DNA from: Deltaproteobacteria bacterium | Lineage (GTDB): Bacteria > Desulfobacterota > Desulfobacteria > Desulfobacterales > ETH-SRB1 | Assembly (NCBI GenBank): GCA_019314185.1 | Contig: JAFCZU010000042.1 | Location: forward strand, 1-13,982 | Length of the DNA: 13,982 nt | Direction: 5' to 3' | In this document: positions 1 through 7,919 of the stretch, one piece after another | Layout of the letters: the number at the start of each line of letters is the position of its first letter | How positions within the stretch are numbered: the first letter of the stretch is position 1 | Notes under the pieces: model-generated | What the model was told of the DNA's origin: nothing | What the model saw: only the letters and a program-made list of their open reading frames with translations | Databases searched by the model: none | Made by a program: the position numbers and the translations under genes

Positions 1-1456
1 CTTGCTTGCTTTTCACCCATATTTCACCCCCATGGGCATTAATAATATGCCTTGCTATATACAGTCCCAGTCCAGTTCCTTTACCGCGCAGCATTTTAAA
101 TTTATCAAATATTTCCTCGATATTTTCTTCTGGAATTCCACAGCCGGTGTCGGATACTGAAACCTCAACAAATTTTTTCTTGTTATTCAAAAGATGCTTC
201 AGGGTATCTACCTCTTTTAAGGTGGCGGCGACTGTTACTTTCCCTCCTTGTGCTGTAAATTTCATGGCATTGTCCAACAGGTTGTCAAACGCCTGGGCTA
301 TTCTTTCCCCGTCTATATTTACAGGCGGCAGACGATCTGTAATCTTTACTTCAAGATCAATTCCACTGCTTTCGGCAATCGGCTTTATACTTGAAAGGCT
401 TTTTTCTATAAGGAGGGAAAGGTTATATTTTTCCATATTATAATCAGTCATTCCAGCATCCATCCGTGAGATATCAAGGATAGTATTTACGGATTTTATC
501 AATCGTTCACATTCTTCTCCGATGATACTGATAAGTTTAAACTCTTTTTCCGAAAATCGTGTGGTCTCGTCTTCAGAAAAGAGCAGGCTTGCTGACTCTC
601 TTATTACCGCTAAAGGGGTGCGAAGATCATGCGATATGCTGGAAAAAAGATCCGCCTTTATTTCGTCGATCTTTTTTAAATGGTCGCGCATGAGATTGAA
701 AGCGTTTGCCAGTTCTTTTATCTCAGGAGGAGAAGGTATTGTTATATGTTTTTCAAATTCGCCTTTTGCTGTTTCCCTTGTTCCCTTAATCAAACGAAGA
801 ACAGGGTAATTAATTGTTCGTGCATTGAAAAACGCGATCAATATTCCCATAATGATAGCGGTTGTACTTATACTTGCTGTGACTTTCGAGGCCCTGTCGC
901 TTATTTCCCCTGATCTTTTTATCTTTTTTCCCACATCAGCTTTTGCAATTTCTATTACCTGCTCCAGCTTATTGGTTGTTTTGCTGATAAGTTTCTTTTT
1001 TTCCTCTTGAGCTCTTTTCTGAGGATGTTTTTTATCAATTTTTATCGGATAAACCGGATTTTGCACTATAGAAAGATATTGACTGTGCAACTTTTTTATA
1101 TCGGAAATCAATCTTTTTTTTTCCGGGGTATCTATAAGGGTGCTTATCCGCTTAAGATCGGTCTTGATGTGTTTTTCAATCTCCAAAAATTGATGGTAAA
1201 AGTCTTTATCTCTGGAAACTATATATTTTTCTTCAAATCCACTCTGAGAAAACGAGTTATTTCTTAATCTATTTGCTATTCTTATGGTTTCACCATCAAT
1301 AGAACTAATTGAGTGGGTGATCTGGTTTAGTTGATCAAGCCTCAAGGTAGTGTAAATTCCCAGGGCAATAACAAGCAGCAAAATAGCAAGGTAACCAAGA
1401 GCAAGCCTTTTAAAAATAGTAAGTTCTCTTATATGTTTTATTATCCAGGATTTCAT
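1..1456 (-). CDS. HAMP-domain sensor histidine kinase (3' end outside window)
   Basis: Membrane sensor kinase that autophosphorylates on His and passes phosphate to a response regulator. About 485 residues are visible from the ATG at 1456; an in-frame TGA lies five codons upstream, so this start is well fixed although its ribosome binding site is weak. Order: TM helix about 17-37, a roughly 150-residue charged helical periplasmic region, TM about 190-210, a HAMP linker (INYP and PPEIKELANAF), then the DHp H-box SSISHDLRTPL with His276 (codon 631-629). The catalytic domain has an N-box (DNLLDNAMKFT, about residue 395), G1 (DTGCGIP) and G2 (GKGTGLGLYIA) near the window edge; only the last few residues are missing. 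All catalytic motifs are intact. It is the last visible gene of the minus-strand series, 131 bp after the coiled-coil gene. The nearest receiver is the free one at 10234; that pairing is an inference. The input signal is unknown. Confidence 0.93.
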   Translation of the reverse strand, partial: MKSWIIKHIRELTIFKRLALGYLAILLLVIALGIYTTLRLDQLNQITHSISSIDGETIRIANRLRNNSFSQSGFEEKYIVSRDKDFYHQFLEIEKHIKTDLKRISTLIDTPEKKRLISDIKKLHSQYLSIVQNPVYPIKIDKKHPQKRAQEEKKKLISKTTNKLEQVIEIAKADVGKKIKRSGEISDRASKVTASISTTAIIMGILIAFFNARTINYPVLRLIKGTRETAKGEFEKHITIPSPPEIKELANAFNLMRDHLKKIDEIKADLFSSISHDLRTPLAVIRESASLLFSEDETTRFSEKEFKLISIIGEECERLIKSVNTILDISRMDAGMTDYNMEKYNLSLLIEKSLSSIKPIAESSGIDLEVKITDRLPPVNIDGERIAQAFDNLLDNAMKFTAQGGKVTVAATLKEVDTLKHLLNNKKKFVEVSVSDTGCGIPEENIEEIFDKFKMLRGKGTGLGLYIARHIINAHGGEIWVKSKQ

Positions 1457-1530
1457 ATAACTTGCTCAAGTTTCGCACCCTTGATTACTATCAATATCAA
1501 GATGGTAAAGGTTGGAATAAACCCGCCCAT

Positions 1531-1593
1531 GCTGGTTGCCCGTTGCTGGTTACTTTGAGCTTTCACCTTTCAGCTTTGAGCTATCACCTACAA
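1531..1593. repeat. Heptamer array A
   Basis: Nine consecutive 7-bp units in one register, including GCTGGTT (twice), GCCCGTT, ACTTTGA, GCTTTCA, CCTTTCA, GCTTTGA and GCTATCA. Units drift in sequence but not in length. It covers the stop codon (TAG at 1590-1588, minus strand) of the coiled-coil gene and occupies most of the junction with the histidine kinase gene. Confidence 0.85.
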
Positions 1594-2772
1594 ACTTTCC
1601 AGATAGGCCAGGTCCTTTGTCTGGGTTTTTTTGGTGCCGATGGCGAGAATCTGCGTTTTTCCGTCAGAGTTTCGTTTCCAGTAGATTCTTCCTCTATAGG
1701 CAAATTCAGATTCGAGGACAGGCAGAGAGCCTTTTTTGGAAAACACCTTCCGCTTTACCGTTAAGCGGCCGCTATCTTCATTCATGTTATGGATAAGCTC
1801 TTCAGCCCGGAGCTGCAATTCACCTTGAAGGTTCAGGAATCCTTCTACTGCTCTTGGATGAAACTTGAGGTTCTTGTAAAGAGTTTTGAACCGTTTCATG
1901 CTGCTCTTGATCTGCTTGTCCTGCTTTTTGGAGGTGGTTTTTCGGGATGACTCCATGCGCTCCAATTCCTGCCCGAGATGGGTGACCTCCTTTTCCATTT
2001 TCTCACGCAGGGCGACGTTTTCCAGAAGCTTTTCCTCCAGGGCTTCCATTTCCTCCAGCGCTTCATCCTCGATAGTCTGGACCTTATTGCCGGCTATCGC
2101 AAGCTCGGCCTGAACCTTTTCTATCTTTTTTTGATATGCTTTTTCTTTGTCTTCAATATACTGCAACCGGTCCTGAGCCGTTGTCAATTCGTTGTGGGCG
2201 GATTCGAGGGCCTGCTGGTTGCGAAGACTCAACCGCTCGGCTTCCCTGGTCCTCGCCCGGTAGGCGCGGTAGAGAATAAAAGTGGACATAAAGATGTAAA
2301 AAACCAGAACGATATTGGCGAGCCATGTATTTCTCGAAATCCTGACAGCAATCGAAACGACTATTCCTTCTTCCATAATCTTTAAGTTCTCTTTAGCAGC
2401 CTGAACAGCTTCTAAAGGGCCCGGGAGATTCTCAAGCCATTGGGACGTGTCTGAATCGAATGGATAAAGGGCTTCAGGGCTGATTTTCGGGTAAAGGAGG
2501 CGGCCGGTCTTTGTTTTGACTGCAATGCGGGGGATAACACCCAACCTTAAAACATATTGTCTGCCAAGATAACGATCAATATTTTGTTTGATTTCATCCT
2601 GAATACTGATGCGGCCTTCTAAAAGGATTTCTGAATTGGATATGAGCCTCTTTTCCAGGTCTGCCGTCCACTTCTTCTGAATCAGTGCTTCCAGCGTCTG
2701 GATGGAGAAGATATAAAGCACCGGCGGCAAAAATATACACAAAAAAAGAATGCGGAAAGAAAGATGTTTCAC
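1588..2772 (-). CDS. Membrane-anchored coiled-coil protein with RelE-like C-terminal domain
   Basis: 394 residues, GTG start with an AGGAA ribosome binding site 8 nt upstream (2785-2781). TM helix about 6-25, an extracytoplasmic segment of about 120 residues, a second TM about 149-168, then a long charged coiled coil (about 172-280, rich in E, K, Q, L). The last 100 residues (about 293-394) read like the compact beta-sheet fold of RelE/ParE/HigB toxins: helix (RAVEGFLNL), helix (LRAEELIHNM), then strands with VKRKVF, YRGRIYWKR and ILAIGT, ending in a TKDLAYLE helix. That fold match is by eye and is inference. No antitoxin gene adjoins it, and membrane tethering argues for a structural or binding role rather than a classical toxin. 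It lies between the TPR lipoproteins and the histidine kinase, so an envelope or signalling role with them is likely. The stop codon lies inside a heptamer repeat array. Confidence 0.85.
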   Translation of the reverse strand: MKHLSFRILFLCIFLPPVLYIFSIQTLEALIQKKWTADLEKRLISNSEILLEGRISIQDEIKQNIDRYLGRQYVLRLGVIPRIAVKTKTGRLLYPKISPEALYPFDSDTSQWLENLPGPLEAVQAAKENLKIMEEGIVVSIAVRISRNTWLANIVLVFYIFMSTFILYRAYRARTREAERLSLRNQQALESAHNELTTAQDRLQYIEDKEKAYQKKIEKVQAELAIAGNKVQTIEDEALEEMEALEEKLLENVALREKMEKEVTHLGQELERMESSRKTTSKKQDKQIKSSMKRFKTLYKNLKFHPRAVEGFLNLQGELQLRAEELIHNMNEDSGRLTVKRKVFSKKGSLPVLESEFAYRGRIYWKRNSDGKTQILAIGTKKTQTKDLAYLESL

Positions 2773-2792
2773 AAATTAAATTCCTGTAAATG

Positions 2793-2848
2793 TAGTTGAT
2801 AGTTGATAGCACAAAGCTGAAAGCAACGAGTAACCAGTAACGTAACAG
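2793..2848. repeat. Heptamer array B
   Basis: Eight 7-bp units in register: TAGTTGA twice, then TAGCACA, AAGCTGA, AAGCAAC, GAGTAAC, CAGTAAC, GTAACAG. On the minus strand it uses the same words as array A (GTTACT, GTTGCT, TCAGCTT), so it lies in the opposite orientation. It begins 8 bp upstream of the ribosome binding site of the coiled-coil gene. Confidence 0.8.
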
Positions 2849-2899
2849 TTCAGTATCTCTCTGGAAAGCCGCTCCCACGATTGTAGGATCTTAATTTGA

Positions 2900-2955
2900 T
2901 AGCTTCTATTAGCCATCAGCTATGAGTTTTCACCTTTCAGCTTTGATCCTTGATC
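2900..2955. repeat. Heptamer array C, overlapping 3' end of TPR lipoprotein 1
   Basis: Eight 7-bp units (TAGCTTC, TATTAGC, CATCAGC, TATGAGT, TTTCACC, TTTCAGC, TTTGATC, CTTGATC). The unit TTTCAGC supplies the TGA stop (2939-2937, minus strand), and the next two encode the last codons of the TPR gene. Part of it is an exact 12-nt inverted match to array B. Confidence 0.8.
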
Positions 2956-5036
2956 TCCTTCAGCAGTTCTCTGGCAGCTCTTCGTTCCGGGAATGCGCCT
3001 TTGATTCCGAGAGCTCTGGCCAGCGTGTTCAGGGCCTGGTTTTTCCCGTTATTTTTCCAGTGGGCCAGCCCGAGGTGATAAAGGACGGTCGGATTATGGG
3101 GCATTTTTTGTGCCGCATCACTCAATTCAGTGATGGCGTCAGGGTACTGACCTTTAGCGATAAGAGCAAGACCCAGTGTGTCGGCGACTCCCGGGTCGTC
3201 AGGCAATTGGGTGTTTGCCTTTTTTGCCAGTTCCAGGGCGCGATCCGGATTTCCGCCTTGATGGAGAAGTAACCACGCCAGATTATTGGCAGCAGGTGCG
3301 AAGTTTGGATTAATTTCCAGAGATTTTTCATACATCCTGCGTGCCTTCTCTCTTTTGCCCTCAGCATCGTATATGACGCCAAGAGCCATATAGGCCTGGA
3401 TGAACCTCGGCTTTTTTTTCAGAATTGCTTCGTACTGGGAGATTGCCTCGGGAGTTTCCTTTTTTGCGAGATAAATACCGGATAGAGAAAGATAGGGCGC
3501 TATTAGTTCAGGATTCAGATCGAGCGCTTTCTTGAAAGCGGTCTCACTTCGCTCATAGTCTTTCTGCGAAAGGAGAACGCTGCCCCGCATTTCATGGAAA
3601 ATTGCGGCCAGGCGGGTGTTTTTCTCATGCTGCCGGAGTTTTTCGTCTAAAAATGAGAGCGCTCTGGCTGGCTGCCTTTGGGCAATATATACAGAAACCT
3701 TTGCCGCCAGGGCGGGCAGATGATTGCTTTTTAACGCAAGGGCTTTGTCCAAGTTGGCCATGGCATCATCATAATGGCGCTGGAGCAGGTTTATTGTGCC
3801 TAAGAGGTAGTATGCCTCCGAATTTTCTGGATAGATCTCGGCTGCTTTGTGGTAGGCCTGCCGTGCGTTTTTCGCATCTTGTTTCAAAAAGTAAGCGTTT
3901 CCGCTGAGTATGTGAGCACGATAATTGCCGGGTTCTTTGGCAAGAATAGCTCTTAGTTGTTCCAGAGCTTGATCGGCTGCTCTTTCAGCAAGACAGATTT
4001 TCGCAAGGAGCATACGAGCTTTCAGATTATTCCTGTCCTTTTCGAGGACTTTATCAATAATTCTCCGGGCATCTCCCGGTTTGCCCATGGCAGTGTGAAG
4101 AGAGGCAATGGCAACCTGAATCTCAAGATTTTCGGGCTGCAGCTTTAGAGCTTCATTCATCCATGTTAAGGAATGCTCCCAATCTTTTTGAGAAGCATAA
4201 AAGCTGCTCAGGATCATTTTTGGCGCAATTTGCCCTGGAGCCTGTTCAACCATTTTCAGGTAGGCTTCACCGGCCGCATTGAGATTGCCGCGGCGGGAGT
4301 AGAAGTTTCCCAGTTGACCGAGAAGGGCTGTATTTTTCGGGTTTCTGGTAATAGCCTCCCTGATTTGCTTTTCCGCTTTATCATATTTCGCTCGCTGTTC
4401 GTGAAAGCGCGCAAGTTCCAGCCTCGCGGCAGCATTTTCCGGTTCGGTCTCCACCGTTTTTGTAAGATATTCTTCAGCTTCGGTAAATCGTTTTTGACTG
4501 CCGGCAATGCGTGCCAGTAAGATGTAAGCCCTGATGTTTTTCTCGTCTAATGACGTTACCTTTTTAAGGACCCGGGCTGCTTCTTCGGATTTGCCTTCCT
4601 GTAGAAGCGCTCCTGTTTGCAAAAACAGGGCATTGATATTTCCCGGCTCTTTTTGGAGAACAAAAGCGGCTTTTTCTCCGGCCTCTTTATTTTTTTTGGC
4701 GAGAAGATAGAATTGACCCAATTTGAGTTGAGCATCCGGATTGTCCGGATCAAGATTAACAGCTCTGGAAAGTTCCGCAAATGCCTGCCTCGGTCGGGCG
4801 GTTTTAAGATAAGCCAGGGCAAGCTGATAATGTGCTCCGGCAAATTCTGGTTCAGCCTGAATAGCGTTCTTGTATTCGATGACGGCCTTTTTGAATTCCT
4901 GCTTTTCAAGATAGGCATTTCCGTGTTTCATGTGTCTGGCGCGGATCTCGGCAGGGTCCCTGCTGCAGGACAGAATCATGAATAGCGAAAGCAGCAGGAC
5001 AAATGTTTGTAACAAACGGTGGTCAAAAAATCTCAC
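2937..5036 (-). CDS. TPR-repeat lipoprotein, PrsT-like (copy 1)
   Basis: About 699 residues. A GTG start at 5036 is chosen because GGAGGT (5046-5041) sits 4 nt upstream; an in-frame ATG at 5048 overlaps that motif and has no ribosome binding site of its own. A lipoprotein signal peptide ends in MILSC (Cys about 24); the residue after Cys is Ser, compatible with outer-membrane sorting. The rest is about 19 consecutive TPR units (A..Y.LG..Y...G....A...Y..AL...P). The C-terminal segment APAANNLAWLL...GVADTLG resembles the end of PrsT, the TPR protein of exosortase (XrtA)/exopolysaccharide loci; family PrsT is usually longer (about 900 residues), so this is PrsT-like rather than certain prsT. It is a paralogue of the next gene upstream (5274-7691). 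Likely a periplasmic or outer-membrane scaffold for polysaccharide assembly or export (inference). The stop codon lies in a heptamer repeat. Confidence 0.88.
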   Translation of the reverse strand: MRFFDHRLLQTFVLLLSLFMILSCSRDPAEIRARHMKHGNAYLEKQEFKKAVIEYKNAIQAEPEFAGAHYQLALAYLKTARPRQAFAELSRAVNLDPDNPDAQLKLGQFYLLAKKNKEAGEKAAFVLQKEPGNINALFLQTGALLQEGKSEEAARVLKKVTSLDEKNIRAYILLARIAGSQKRFTEAEEYLTKTVETEPENAAARLELARFHEQRAKYDKAEKQIREAITRNPKNTALLGQLGNFYSRRGNLNAAGEAYLKMVEQAPGQIAPKMILSSFYASQKDWEHSLTWMNEALKLQPENLEIQVAIASLHTAMGKPGDARRIIDKVLEKDRNNLKARMLLAKICLAERAADQALEQLRAILAKEPGNYRAHILSGNAYFLKQDAKNARQAYHKAAEIYPENSEAYYLLGTINLLQRHYDDAMANLDKALALKSNHLPALAAKVSVYIAQRQPARALSFLDEKLRQHEKNTRLAAIFHEMRGSVLLSQKDYERSETAFKKALDLNPELIAPYLSLSGIYLAKKETPEAISQYEAILKKKPRFIQAYMALGVIYDAEGKREKARRMYEKSLEINPNFAPAANNLAWLLLHQGGNPDRALELAKKANTQLPDDPGVADTLGLALIAKGQYPDAITELSDAAQKMPHNPTVLYHLGLAHWKNNGKNQALNTLARALGIKGAFPERRAARELLKEIKDQS

Positions 5037-5050
5037 ACAAACCTCCATTC

Positions 5051-5130
5051 GGGGAATTAAAGGATTTAGGGATTGAGGAATTGAGGAATTAAAACCAGTA
5101 GAATACCTTCAATTCCTAACTCCCTCAATT
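5051..5130. repeat. Period 7-8 repeat with inverted copy upstream of TPR lipoprotein 1
   Basis: Left arm 5051-5091 repeats a GGAATT/GGGATTG word at 7- then 8-bp spacing; right arm 5110-5130 carries the reverse complement of the same words. The 19-nt arms match at 15 positions, so a long imperfect hairpin is possible in the leader of the TPR gene. The remainder of the gap to 5273 holds two ATTGGGGAG copies (5200-5208, 5257-5265) and nothing else recognisable. Confidence 0.65.
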
Positions 5131-5273
5131 ATCCGTTGATTCATTATAACTATAGCGGATTGAATACGTTTGTCAATTCAGAACTCTTAGGAGCCTGCTA
5201 TTGGGGAGCGTCCATTTTTTGTTTTTCGCAGGGTGGCAATGCCTGCCGAATGACTTATTGGGGAGTACTCACC

Positions 5274-7691
5274 CTACTGGGTAATTAACGCAATTATCTC
5301 TTTTGCTTTTTTGTTTTCAGGAAAATCGGGATTTAATTGAAGTGCCTTTTGGAGTTCTTGTCTGGCCTTTTCAGGATCTCCTTTCTTGAAACAGGTCATT
5401 CCAAGATGAAAATGTACGGTCGGGTTCTTCGGCATTTTCTCAAGGGCATCTTCAAATTGAGCTATGGCGCTCACAAAAGCGTTTTTGTGAAAAAAGGCCC
5501 ATCCTAATGTGTCGGCGATTCCCGGATTGTCAGGAAATTTTTCTTTTGCCATCTGAGCCAGAGAAAGCGCTTTATCAATGTTGCCTCCCTGTTCAATTAT
5601 AAGCCACGCCAGGTTGTTTGCGGCTGGTGCGTAATCGGGCCTGATATCCAACGCTTTCCTGTAGAATTTCTCAGCAGTTTCATAATCGTTTTTCGCCTGG
5701 TGCAGAACGCCGAGACTCATAATAGCCGGTAAAAACTTCGGCTGCCTGGCATGAATTTCCTGATACTTTTTTATCGCTTCGTCCATCCTGTTCGTGGCCA
5801 AATAAATTCGTGCCAGGGCTTCATAGCTGAACAACATCTCCGGATCCTGATTGATAACAGCATTGAATGACTCTTCAGCCTTTTTAATGTTCTTTTTAAA
5901 AAGATGAATATTACCCTGCTGACCGTACAAGAATGCCAGAAGACGTGAATTTTCTTTGTGTGTTTTGATTTGATCCCGGCAAAAAGCAAAGGCCTTCTCA
6001 GGCTGTTTCCTGGATAGATGGATAGACACAATATTCCGCATGGCTTGAGCCGAGGCTGGTTCTATTTGCAGCACACGTTGATACTGGCCGAGCGCCTTCT
6101 TTAGGTCTCCCTGAATACGATAGAGCGTTCCCAGCGACAGATATCCTGCTCCGTTGCGGGGTGCATATTTCACAACCTTTTGAAACGCCTTCTCTGCTTC
6201 TTTATATTGCTTTTGCGCTACGTGAAGCTGTCCCCACAAGAGATTCGCCCTTAAATTTTTTGAATTTAGTTTAAGGGCTTCCGCGCATTCCTTTTTTGCT
6301 CCGGCCAGGTCTTTTTCCCGCATCAGTATTTCTGTCATTAACAGTCGCGCCTTTATAAACTTCGGAGACTTTTTTACGGCCTCTTCAAGGCTCACCTTGC
6401 CTAACTGGTCATTTCCCAATCCCAAATACGCCAGGGCCTGATAAAAACGGGTCTCTCCTGAGTCGGGCGCGTCTTTGATCACTTTTGCCAGCAGATCAAG
6501 AGCGGCTTTGAAGTCGCGTTTTTTTAAGCTCAACCTTGTTTTCAGTAATCGAGTACTTGTATCTCCCGGATTTTTATCCAAAATCTCCTGAATAACACTT
6601 TCTGCTTTTTCAATCTCGCCTTTTTTAAAATATAAAGCAGCCAGGATTTTTCGGGGCCTTAAATCATCAGGCGCGGTCTCAACTCCTTTCTGCAGAGATT
6701 CAATTGTCTTTTCCCATTCGTTTTTTACAGCATAAAAATTCGCAAGTGTTAAAAAAGGCTCAACCTTATCAGGAGCAGTAACAGTTGCCTTTATAAACAT
6801 TGATTCGGCTTTTTCAGGCTGTTGACGGGCGAGATAAAACCTCCCCAGCATTATTACATAGACCGGATTTTTCGGAGCTTTTCGAACTGCTTCCTGGAGC
6901 TGTTTTTCAGCTTCACCAATTTTTTTCGATGCCGCATAAAATCTGGCAAGGCTTACATTGTGAACCGGGTCATCAGGAAACAGCTCAACAATACTTTTGA
7001 GTGTTTGTTCAGCCTTGTCAAACTCTTTCATAAGAGCATGAAAGTTTGCCAGCTCATAAAGTGCTCGCGGCGCCTTAGAATCAACTTCCACAGCTTTTAA
7101 AAACGATGTTTCCGCCTTTTTATACTCTTTGGAAGCCGCCCAAAATTTGCCCAATAATAAATGAGAGTTTTCATTTTCAGGGTTAAGAGCTATTGTTCTT
7201 TCAACTTTTTCAATAGCGTCTCCAAACTTCCCATCACGGGCAAGAATCTGCGCCACGATCAATAATCCCTCAATATTGTCCGGTTCAGCCTGCAGAACAA
7301 TTTCCGCCCTTTTGCCGGCCTCCTTAAACTTTCTTCCCAGAATATAGAATTCAGCAAGCTTTAATTGTGCCCCGGTGTAGCCGGGTTGAATATCAGCGGT
7401 CTTGTAGAACTCCTGAAAGGCATCCCTGACTTTTTTCATCTTCAGATACACTTCACCCAGCCGATAGTGACCATCCGCGTATTTCGGATCGAGCTGAATC
7501 ACATTTTTCAGCTCAATCACCGCCTCGTTAAACCGGCCGTCTTTTATATATTTTTCTGCGCTGCTAATGTGCTTTTGTATTTTCTCTTCTTTACTTGCGC
7601 AACCGCCAAACAAGAAAGCAAGCATCAAAACGCAGAGAAAGACTATATAACGTCTTCTGAAAAAGTTATCATTGTAATATCCTAATATCAT
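5274..7691 (-). CDS. TPR-repeat lipoprotein, PrsT-like (copy 2)
   Basis: About 805 residues from ATG 7691; an ATG at 7703 directly abuts the AAAGGAG motif (7710-7704), too close to be used, while 7691 has a 12-nt spacer. A positively charged N-terminus and hydrophobic segment precede the lipobox LFGGC (Cys about 31; next residue Ala). Some 20-22 TPR units follow. The end (YAPAANNLAWLI, GIADTLGWAF, NPTVHFHLG) matches the same region of the downstream TPR lipoprotein, so the two are tandem paralogues; this one is about three repeats longer. Likely localisation is the periplasmic face of the envelope, as a protein-protein scaffold linked to exopolysaccharide production, by analogy with PrsT in XrtA loci. 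The 5' junction to the PilZ gene is filled by a 200-bp heptamer array that ends just upstream of the ribosome binding site. Confidence 0.88.
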   Translation of the reverse strand: MILGYYNDNFFRRRYIVFLCVLMLAFLFGGCASKEEKIQKHISSAEKYIKDGRFNEAVIELKNVIQLDPKYADGHYRLGEVYLKMKKVRDAFQEFYKTADIQPGYTGAQLKLAEFYILGRKFKEAGKRAEIVLQAEPDNIEGLLIVAQILARDGKFGDAIEKVERTIALNPENENSHLLLGKFWAASKEYKKAETSFLKAVEVDSKAPRALYELANFHALMKEFDKAEQTLKSIVELFPDDPVHNVSLARFYAASKKIGEAEKQLQEAVRKAPKNPVYVIMLGRFYLARQQPEKAESMFIKATVTAPDKVEPFLTLANFYAVKNEWEKTIESLQKGVETAPDDLRPRKILAALYFKKGEIEKAESVIQEILDKNPGDTSTRLLKTRLSLKKRDFKAALDLLAKVIKDAPDSGETRFYQALAYLGLGNDQLGKVSLEEAVKKSPKFIKARLLMTEILMREKDLAGAKKECAEALKLNSKNLRANLLWGQLHVAQKQYKEAEKAFQKVVKYAPRNGAGYLSLGTLYRIQGDLKKALGQYQRVLQIEPASAQAMRNIVSIHLSRKQPEKAFAFCRDQIKTHKENSRLLAFLYGQQGNIHLFKKNIKKAEESFNAVINQDPEMLFSYEALARIYLATNRMDEAIKKYQEIHARQPKFLPAIMSLGVLHQAKNDYETAEKFYRKALDIRPDYAPAANNLAWLIIEQGGNIDKALSLAQMAKEKFPDNPGIADTLGWAFFHKNAFVSAIAQFEDALEKMPKNPTVHFHLGMTCFKKGDPEKARQELQKALQLNPDFPENKKAKEIIALITQ

Positions 7692-7715
7692 TATAAAAAC
7701 CATCTCCTTTGGTTT

Positions 7716-7919
7716 GTTGCTGGTTACTTGTCTCTCGTTGCTTGTTGCTTGTTGCTGGTTGCTCGTTAGGGATTTGAGGAGCAGAGCGACATCATTATTC
7801 GATGTTCGACGTTCAATGTTCGATGTTCGACGTTCATCTTTTGCTCCCTGCTCTTTGCTCTTTGCCCTCCGACCTCCGACCTCTGACCTCTGTTCCTTTC
7901 ACCTTTCAGCTTTCAACTA
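7716..7919. repeat. Heptamer array E (about 29 units, single register)
   Basis: A 204-bp run with 7-bp periodicity kept in one phase while the unit changes in blocks: GTTGCTT-type (7716-7771), a degenerate stretch (7772-7800), GATGTTC/GACGTTC-type (7801-7835), GCTCTTT-type (7843-7863), GACCTCC/GACCTCT-type (7864-7891), then TCACCTT, TCAGCTT, TCAACTA. It fills the junction between the PilZ-HATPase gene, whose TGA stop is inside it (7908-7906), and the ribosome binding site of TPR lipoprotein 2. Confidence 0.92.

Noticed and set aside
6..1267. Several plus-strand open frames at the left end
   Set aside because: All are antisense to the histidine kinase, whose motifs are intact over this whole stretch.
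2594..2878. Minus-strand 94-codon frame overlapping the start of the coiled-coil gene
   Set aside because: Different frame from the supported gene, runs through array B, no family signature.
3602..4985. Long open frames on both strands inside TPR lipoprotein 1
   Set aside because: Shadows of the TPR coding sequence; TPR periodicity is clear only in the annotated frame.
7716..7919. CRISPR array
   Set aside because: Units are 7 bp without spacers and no cas genes are present.
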